Assembly (NCBI GenBank): GCA_003533825.1
Contig: DQCG01000061.1
Span: forward strand, 1-9,018
Source of the DNA: Phycisphaerales bacterium
Lineage (GTDB): Bacteria > Planctomycetota > Phycisphaerae > Sedimentisphaerales > Anaerobacaceae
Length of the DNA: 9,018 bases
Reading direction: 5' to 3'
The notes below the pieces were generated by a model. That model saw nothing but the letters and a program-made list of their open reading frames with translations. It searched no databases and was not told the origin of the DNA. The position numbers and the translations under genes were made by a program. Positions within the stretch are counted from its first letter, which is position 1. Every line of letters starts with the position of its first letter. Positions 6,889-9,018 of the stretch are shown in pieces.

Positions 6889-8028
6889 ATGAAAGACAGC
6901 GTTGTTATATTTGGCGCCGGTGCCGTAGGGCGAGGTTTTATTGCCAGACTGCTTTCGGCAAGTGGATTGACGCCGGTCTTTGTTGAGACCAACGCGCAAC
7001 TGGCTCAGCGTCTAAAAGAGGCTGATGGTTACATTGTGCATGTAACGGGGGCTGAAAAAAAGGAGTGTAATGTATCCGGTTATAAGGTTTTCACGCCGGA
7101 ACAAGGCGAAGAAATCTCAAAAGCTCTTGCGAAATGTCTTTTCACGGCAACCGCCGTCGGTGGCCGGAATCTCGAAACAGTGGCACGGATCGTGGCCGCA
7201 GGATTGTCGGGTGCCTCGGAGCGGCGAAGCAGGCCGCTGAATATTCTGCTGTGTGAGAACTGGCCCGACGCCGAAAAAGTGCTTGCCGGGGCTTTATTGG
7301 CCGCCGGATGCACCGAAGAGAACTTTGCCTGTGTTCGCTGCTCTGTCGAACGAATGGTACGAGGCGCGGAAAACGGGCTTGATTTAATCGCTGAAGGCGG
7401 CCAGACGTTTTATGTGGATAGACGGACGTGGAAAGGAGAGCAGGGCGGCGTTGTTTGTGGAGTCGAAGGATTCACGTTCACCGATAAAATTGAGGCCATT
7501 TACGCCCGCAAATTGTATACGAGTAACGCCGGAGGTGCGGCGCTGGCATATTTCGGTTATCTTTCCGATTGCCACTTTTTGTACGAGGCTCTGGAAATAT
7601 CTGAAATCAGGAAGAACTTGACAGAGCTGTTGAATGTTGCTAAACAATGCCTTATTGAGTCTTTCGGTTTAGATGAAGCCGGATTAGAGCGGCATCTTGA
7701 TGAGTTGCTGAACCGGCGTTTTCCCAATCGGGACCTTGCCGACACAGTTCAAAGAGTCGCTCGCAATCCGCTGCGAAAGCTGGGATCGAAAGAACGATTG
7801 GCCGGACTGGTGCATTTATTGCGAAATCATGCTCTTTCGACCGAATCGGTGTCCTGTGTGATTGGTGCTGCCTTACATTATCGCGATCCGGCGGATGCCG
7901 AGAGTTTGGAACTCGGCCGGATCATCGCCCAACAGGGGGCCGGTGCGATCATGGAAGATGTGTGCGATTTCAAAAGACAAGAGACATGCTTTGAGGAATG
8001 CCTCGAATTTTATGATTACTTTTTGTAA
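6889..8028 (+). CDS. Mannitol-1-phosphate 5-dehydrogenase-like protein (polyol long-chain dehydrogenase family), catalytic His replaced by Gly
   Basis: From ATG 6889 the product is 379 residues, close to the roughly 380 of MtlD, and its first residues (MKDSVVIFGAGAVGRGF) align with the MtlD N-terminus. An in-frame ATG at 6847 would add 14 hydrophobic residues and has a weak AGGG ahead of it, so that start is possible. Using the 379-residue numbering, the dinucleotide-binding loop GAGAVGRG is at 9-16, TATAVG at 86-91, LNILLCEN at 117-124, and NPLRKLGSKERL at 293-304, all MtlD-like. The family catalytic motif K-x4-N-x2-H reads KLYTSNAGG at 208-216: Lys208 and Asn213 are kept, but the His position is Gly216. 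Family members interconvert a ketose (or its phosphate) and a polyol with NAD(H). The lost His makes the activity and substrate uncertain. The protein is cytoplasmic, with no signal peptide. It lies 53 bases after the flavoprotein gene (11 if started at 6847) and 15 bases before the isomerase gene. Confidence 0.85.
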   Translation: MKDSVVIFGAGAVGRGFIARLLSASGLTPVFVETNAQLAQRLKEADGYIVHVTGAEKKECNVSGYKVFTPEQGEEISKALAKCLFTATAVGGRNLETVARIVAAGLSGASERRSRPLNILLCENWPDAEKVLAGALLAAGCTEENFACVRCSVERMVRGAENGLDLIAEGGQTFYVDRRTWKGEQGGVVCGVEGFTFTDKIEAIYARKLYTSNAGGAALAYFGYLSDCHFLYEALEISEIRKNLTELLNVAKQCLIESFGLDEAGLERHLDELLNRRFPNRDLADTVQRVARNPLRKLGSKERLAGLVHLLRNHALSTESVSCVIGAALHYRDPADAESLELGRIIAQQGAGAIMEDVCDFKRQETCFEECLEFYDYFL

Positions 8029-8030
8029 CT

Positions 8031-8036
8031 AAGGAG
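8031..8036 (+). promoter_or_regulatory. Shine-Dalgarno site of the xylose-isomerase-like gene
   Basis: AAGGAG lies 7 bases before the ATG at 8044 and 2 bases after the stop of the preceding dehydrogenase gene. The strong site in a 15-base gap supports both the start choice and co-transcription. Confidence 0.75.
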
Positions 8037-8043
8037 AAATAAA

Positions 8044-9018
8044 ATGGCAGGAGAATATCGTTTTTCATTTGGGCCGTGGAATATCCACGAGGGAGCCGAT
8101 CCGTTTGGGCCGACGGTCAGAGATACTATAGCTTTCGGCGGGAAACTAAAGCTGTATAAAAAGTTAGGTTTCGATGCCGTGCAGTTTCACGATGACGATG
8201 CCGTGCCGGACATGGATGATCTGAGCCCGGAGCAAATCATCAAAAAGGCCGAAGAAGTGCGGGATATGCTCGAGGGCGAAGGGTTGGTGGCGGAGTTTGT
8301 TGCGCCAAGACTTTGGGAGGGTGGTAAAACAATCGATGGCGCCTACACGTCAAACGATCCGGCCTGTCGCGCTTACGCCAAAGAGCGCAGTCAGCGGATG
8401 CTCGATATTACCGCCGCTCTCGATTGCAAGCTGGTGGTGCTGTGGCTCGCCCGCGAGGGGACATATATCCGCGAAGCCAAGGACAGCAATGTCGCCGTGC
8501 AGCGAATTGCAAAGGCTATCAATGACATGCTTGCTTATAATCCCGACGTTAAAATCGCAATTGAGCCGAAACCGAATGAGCCTATGGATCAGGCGTACAT
8601 TCCAACGACAGGGCATGCTGTTGCCATCAGTTACATGACGAACGAGCCCGAGCGCGTCGGAGTCAATATCGAGACTGCTCATGCAATTCTTGCCGGCCTT
8701 GATCCTTCGGATGAAATGGGTTTTGCCCTTGCTTACGACAAGCTCTTTACCGTCCATCTGAACGACCAGAACGGCCTGAAATTCGACGAGGATAAGAGCT
8801 TTGGCTCCGTGGACCTGCGAAGGGCGTTCAATCAGGTACGCATTCTCGATAAATACGATTACGGCAAAGCCGGCGAGTTTGTCGGACTGGATGTTAAAGC
8901 GATGCGTACCCAGAAGCAGGATGTTGCCACAAAGCATTTATCCAACAGCAGAACGATTTTCCTGCACATGGTAGACCTCGTTCGAAGTCTTGACGAGAAA
9001 AAAGTTGAGAAATTAATC
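8044..9018 (+). CDS. Xylose-isomerase-like TIM-barrel protein (3' end outside window)
   Basis: Open for 325 codons from ATG 8044 to the right edge. It resembles the short, actinobacterial-type xylose isomerases of about 390 residues, so perhaps 50-65 residues are missing. Landmarks are FSFGPWN at the start, FHDDD (48-52; catalytic His49, Asp52), LWLAREG (133-139), IEPKPNEP (173-180; Glu174 and Lys176), NIETAH (208-213; Glu210 and His213), FDED (247-250; Asp248 and Asp250) and LDVK (282-285; Asp283). These match the active-site His, Lys and most metal ligands of Streptomyces-type enzymes. One difference stands out: the ligand Asp of the DLN segment (Asp245 there) is His238 here (VHLNDQ). The expected reaction is aldose-ketose isomerisation (xylose/xylulose or a similar pair) in the cytoplasm with two divalent metals. 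It could be a paralogue acting on another sugar, so xylA is not assigned. Confidence 0.85.
   Translation, partial: MAGEYRFSFGPWNIHEGADPFGPTVRDTIAFGGKLKLYKKLGFDAVQFHDDDAVPDMDDLSPEQIIKKAEEVRDMLEGEGLVAEFVAPRLWEGGKTIDGAYTSNDPACRAYAKERSQRMLDITAALDCKLVVLWLAREGTYIREAKDSNVAVQRIAKAINDMLAYNPDVKIAIEPKPNEPMDQAYIPTTGHAVAISYMTNEPERVGVNIETAHAILAGLDPSDEMGFALAYDKLFTVHLNDQNGLKFDEDKSFGSVDLRRAFNQVRILDKYDYGKAGEFVGLDVKAMRTQKQDVATKHLSNSRTIFLHMVDLVRSLDEKKVEKLI

Noticed and set aside
8350..8937. Minus-strand 195-codon open frame
   Set aside because: Antisense to the xylose-isomerase-like gene, whose conserved active-site motifs cover the whole stretch.

Overview
This 9 kb window looks like chromosomal DNA of a planctomycete, probably of the Phycisphaerae/Sedimentisphaerales type. 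I infer this from three protein styles that recur in those genomes: a secreted LamG protein with repeated YYWRIDEVN-type modules, a very large exported FAD-dependent oxidoreductase with HEAT-like repeats, and mixed sugar-catabolism genes. No RNA gene, insertion sequence, CRISPR array or phage gene was found.

Layout. Positions 1-2712 carry one long minus-strand gene that starts at 2712 and is still open at the left edge (904 codons visible). It encodes an exported multidomain protein with a LamG/concanavalin-A-like domain, three FN3-like modules, and a jelly-roll domain interrupted by a second beta-sandwich module. Positions 2713-3298 are a 586-base AT-rich divergent intergenic region, which probably holds promoters for both directions. 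Positions 3299-9018 carry three closely spaced plus-strand genes, probably one operon: an exported 1178-residue protein with two FAD-binding modules (3299-6835), a mannitol-1-phosphate 5-dehydrogenase-like protein (best start 6889, end 8028) and a xylose-isomerase-like TIM-barrel protein (8044 to beyond the right edge).

How the genes may work together. The cluster suggests use of an external carbohydrate. The LamG protein would bind glycans or cell-surface material, the exported flavoprotein would oxidise something outside the cytoplasm, and two cytoplasmic enzymes (ketose/polyol oxidoreductase and aldose/ketose isomerase) would process the resulting sugar. The substrate is not evident from the sequence.

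The two cytoplasmic enzymes each carry a substitution at a residue normally central to catalysis. The MtlD-like protein has Gly in place of the His of the K-x4-N-x2-H motif. The xylose-isomerase-like protein has His in place of an Asp metal ligand. Together they hint at a shifted sugar reaction rather than ordinary mannitol and xylose metabolism. This is the most interesting signal in the window.
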